A stretch of DNA of 64,000 bases from Brevibacterium yomogidense. GTDB taxonomy: Bacteria; Actinomycetota; Actinomycetes; Actinomycetales; Brevibacteriaceae. The first letter of the stretch is position 1. Every line of letters begins with the position of its first letter. The position numbers and the translations under genes are program-made. Under the pieces are notes generated by a model. The model did no database searches and had not been told where the DNA came from. It saw nothing but the letters and a program-made list of their open reading frames with translations. The DNA is taken from assembly GCF_900163715.1 (NCBI RefSeq), contig NZ_FWFF01000001.1, forward strand, positions 310,001 to 374,000. The letters run 5' to 3'. Shown here one piece after another: positions 61,894 through 64,000 of this stretch.

Positions 61894-63197
61894 CGGCGCC
61901 CTCCCAGGAATGACAGGGCCGCGACCCCGATCATGCCCAGGGCGGCCGCGCCCGCGCTCGCCCACATGCCCGACAGATCCTTCGTGGGCACGCGGGGGTC
62001 CGGCGGCAGTCCGTAGACCTCCGGCTCGTCCAGCAGCAGGAACACCGACCCGGTGCCACCCACGCCGTCGTGCGGATTCGCTCCGTACAGTCGGGCCTCC
62101 GTCAGCCCCTTCGCGTGCAGATCGCGCACCCGGATCTCGGCCTTCTCGACCATGTCCTCGCGGTCGCCGAACCTGATGGACTGCGTGGGGCAGGTCTGCG
62201 AGCACGCCGGCTCCTGCCCCTCGAGCAGCCGGTCGTAGCAGAGCGTGCACTTGTTCGCGGTGCCCGCGTCGGGGACATCCATCTCCGACGCCCTGCGGTC
62301 GTCACGGTCCGTCGGCGTGTTGATCGTGCCGTCGTCGCGCCGCTCGATCACGCCGAACGGGCAGCCGGCCACGCACGTGCCGCACCCGTTGCACACGTCG
62401 TTCTGGACGACGACGGTGCCGAACTCCGTGCGGAACAGCGCGCCGGTGGGGCACACGTCGAGGCAGCCGGCGTGCGTGCAGTGCTTGCAGACGTCGGAGG
62501 ACATGAGCCAGCGGAAGTCCGCGGTGTCCGGCGGCGTGGTGTCGATGCCCGACAGATCCGCGGGCACTCCGGTCCCGTCCCCGTCGAGCAGGCCTCCCAG
62601 CACGTCCGTCGTGACGGTCGCCCCGCTGGGCTGACCAGCACCGATCGCCGCGTCGGCCGGTGCACTAGAGCCGCAGCCCCCGCCGCTGGACGGCCCGCAG
62701 CCCGATGGTCCGCAGCCGGACGGGCCGCACCCGGAGCAGCCCCCGCCCGAGGCCGTCGCCGGGTCCTCGTTCGAGGCCGCCGCTCCCGAGGTCGTCGCCG
62801 CCCCCGCGGGCGGGCCCACCGTCGGCATCCCCAGACCCACGAGCTTCCGGCCCGATTCGCGGGCCTTCTCGATCCGGTCGCCGTCCTGCTCGATGAATGC
62901 GACGTGCCGCCAGGTGTTCGCGCCCAGGCCACCGGTGTTGTCGTAGGAAGATTCGAGGAGCTCGTAGGTCCCGTCCTGCGGATTGCGGTTCCACTCCTTG
63001 CACGCGACCTCGCAGGCCTTGCAGCCGATGCAGATCGACGTGTCCGTGAAGAAGCCCTTGCGCGCGTGGGCCTGCGAGCCCCAGCTCGCGTGCTCGGTGG
63101 GCTCGCCCAGACGATCCGCGAGGAGCGGCTCCGCCGCCGGGGACCCGCCCGCGGATGTTCCTTCCGCGAGGGTCTCACGTCGGACCTGCGTCGTCAT
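61890..63197 (-). CDS. Formate dehydrogenase iron-sulfur subunit (FdhB-like) with Cys-rich insertion
   Basis: The 435-residue protein has the 4Fe-4S ferredoxin layout: CIGCKACEVACKEWN, CKHCTHAGCLDVCPTG, CNGCGTCVAGCPFG, and CTLCYDRLLEGQEPACSQTCP, together forming four cluster sites, then a C-terminal membrane helix (GAAALGMIGVAALSFL). It carries electrons from the catalytic subunit to the NrfD subunit. An insertion of about 110 residues after the first motif contains a repeat of SGCGP with five extra cysteines (about residues 151-178), unusual for the family. Start and stop overlap the neighbouring genes by 4 nt. Confidence 0.9.
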   Translation of the reverse strand: MTTQVRRETLAEGTSAGGSPAAEPLLADRLGEPTEHASWGSQAHARKGFFTDTSICIGCKACEVACKEWNRNPQDGTYELLESSYDNTGGLGANTWRHVAFIEQDGDRIEKARESGRKLVGLGMPTVGPPAGAATTSGAAASNEDPATASGGGCSGCGPSGCGPSGCGPSSGGGCGSSAPADAAIGAGQPSGATVTTDVLGGLLDGDGTGVPADLSGIDTTPPDTADFRWLMSSDVCKHCTHAGCLDVCPTGALFRTEFGTVVVQNDVCNGCGTCVAGCPFGVIERRDDGTINTPTDRDDRRASEMDVPDAGTANKCTLCYDRLLEGQEPACSQTCPTQSIRFGDREDMVEKAEIRVRDLHAKGLTEARLYGANPHDGVGGTGSVFLLLDEPEVYGLPPDPRVPTKDLSGMWASAGAAALGMIGVAALSFLGGRR

Positions 63198-64000
63198 CGG
63201 TCGTCCTCCCTCTCAGTCCGGGGCCCGCCGTCGTCGTCCTGCGCCCGACCATCCCCGGGCCCGTCAGCGTCGTCACGCACCTCGGCGTCTTCTTCCGCCG
63301 GCTCCTGCGCAGCCTCCTCGACGTCGCCCCGTGGGGTCTCCGCCGTGGGTTCTCCCACGCTACCGCCGGCAGGCCCCTCGGCCACGGCCTCGGCGCCGGG
63401 CAGTATCCCCACCCGACCCGTGCGGTCGTCCGTGTGGGTGTGCGTCATCGGTGTCGGCTGCTCCGCCCGCCGGAAGTCCGCACCCTCGACCATCGGGGTG
63501 TCGCACGTGCAGCCGGGGCCGTGCGGCCCGTAGGCGACCTCGAGCTCCTCCTGGGACAGCGGCTCCGCGAGGTGGCCGGCGGCGACCGACGCGGCGACGT
63601 ACTCGGGCGGCACGGTCACGTGCTGGTTGCCGGACTCCTCCGTGAGGCCGGCTTCGCTGCGGAACTTCTCGACGAGGTCCTGGCGGTCCGGACCGCGCGG
63701 GCGCCGGCCCGGCATGATCGCACCGGCCAGCGACTTCGACGCCTGGATGAAGACGTTCGGATCCATCGTGACGCCCAGGAGGTCGTTCGCGGAGTCGCCC
63801 TCGACGACGGCACCGCCGCCGCCCGCGCCCCAGTGGTACGGCAGGCCGATCTGGTGGATCGTCTGCCCCGCGATGGTGAGCGGCCGCATGCGCTTGGTGA
63901 CGAGCACACGGGCTTCGATCGCGGCGCGCGGGGACACGATGGTCGCCCAGCCGTAGGGCTCCAGGCCCACTTCCGCAGCCAGTTCCGGGGACACCTCGCA
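63194..64000 (-). CDS. Formate dehydrogenase catalytic (molybdopterin) subunit, C-terminal part; partial at right edge
   Basis: Only the C-terminal 268 codons are inside the window, and the frame is open at the edge (an internal GTG at 63994 is not a real start). The visible part is the molybdopterin-dinucleotide binding domain: GLEPYGWATIVSPRAAIEARVLVT is cited in parts (LEPYGWATIV, RVLVTKRMRPL), then IAGQTIHQIGLPYHWG and LLGVTMDPNVFIQASKS. A long acidic tail of about 90 residues follows. The expected Sec or Cys ligand to Mo/W lies further right. Clustering with selA, selB, tRNA-Sec and selD makes a Sec-containing enzyme likely. Confidence 0.88.
   Translation of the reverse strand, partial: CEVSPELAAEVGLEPYGWATIVSPRAAIEARVLVTKRMRPLTIAGQTIHQIGLPYHWGAGGGGAVVEGDSANDLLGVTMDPNVFIQASKSLAGAIMPGRRPRGPDRQDLVEKFRSEAGLTEESGNQHVTVPPEYVAASVAAGHLAEPLSQEELEVAYGPHGPGCTCDTPMVEGADFRRAEQPTPMTHTHTDDRTGRVGILPGAEAVAEGPAGGSVGEPTAETPRGDVEEAAQEPAEEDAEVRDDADGPGDGRAQDDDGGPRTEREDDR

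Overview
The window is GC-rich, densely coded chromosomal DNA from an actinomycete. Codon use, GTG starts behind strong AGGAGG sites, NatA/NatB-type exporters, TAXI-type TRAP transporters, a GPP34 protein and a selenium-dependent formate dehydrogenase suggest Micrococcales, possibly a Brevibacterium/Brachybacterium-like genus. The genus is an inference from gene content, not proven. There are no rRNA genes, CRISPR arrays or complete insertion sequences. The only RNA gene found is a tRNA-Sec.

Layout. (1) 1-4443 is an accessory edge with clearly lower GC at the left. It holds a type IV restriction-like PLD/helicase protein (running off the left end), a Nudix hydrolase overlapping it by 4 nt, and a Fic protein downstream of a 13-bp inverted repeat. 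(2) 4476-17542 holds two amidohydrolases separated by a dispersed palindromic repeat, an unknown protein, a very large RND exporter, a NatAB-like ABC exporter, a NarL-type two-component system and a GPP34 protein. (3) 17621-28701 is a transport and catabolism stretch: a hydratase divergent from a TRAP-TAXI transporter, a sodium:solute symporter with a small accessory protein, two unknown proteins, a DHFR-like reductase, and a MarR/MFS pair sharing an operator. (4) 29110-33717 is a minus-strand run of CobW, ATP-grasp, PLP decarboxylase and FemAB/GNAT-like transferase genes, the last three overlapping end to end, which looks like a small biosynthetic operon. (5) 33821-42137 holds a Panacea-domain protein, two zinc alcohol dehydrogenases divergent from a lactonase/FmdB/aldehyde dehydrogenase operon, a GntR regulator and an orphan TAXI binding protein. 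The set parallels Agrobacterium blcABC (attKLM) lactone catabolism. (6) 42220-48640 holds an AbiEi-like gene bracketed by two related 62-bp palindromes, a GATase, a TetR/MFS pair, an isochorismatase-like hydrolase and a GlxA-type regulator. (7) 48667-64000 is a selenium locus: selB, selA, tRNA-Sec, selD and a three-gene formate dehydrogenase operon (fdhA partial at the right edge), interspersed with an epimerase, an MBL-fold hydrolase, an MFS exporter, an ABC ATPase, a decayed P-loop gene and an SDR.

How genes work together. SelD makes selenophosphate, SelA loads Sec onto tRNA-Sec and SelB delivers it to UGA codons. The probable client is the formate dehydrogenase at the right edge, whose expected Sec/Cys site lies outside the window. 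The lactonase, zinc dehydrogenases and aldehyde dehydrogenase form a plausible lactone to hydroxyacid to semialdehyde to diacid route. Repeats are notable throughout: two 69-bp palindromic elements, two 62-bp palindromic elements, several perfect long palindromes in promoter regions, and many short in-frame tandem repeats at gene ends.
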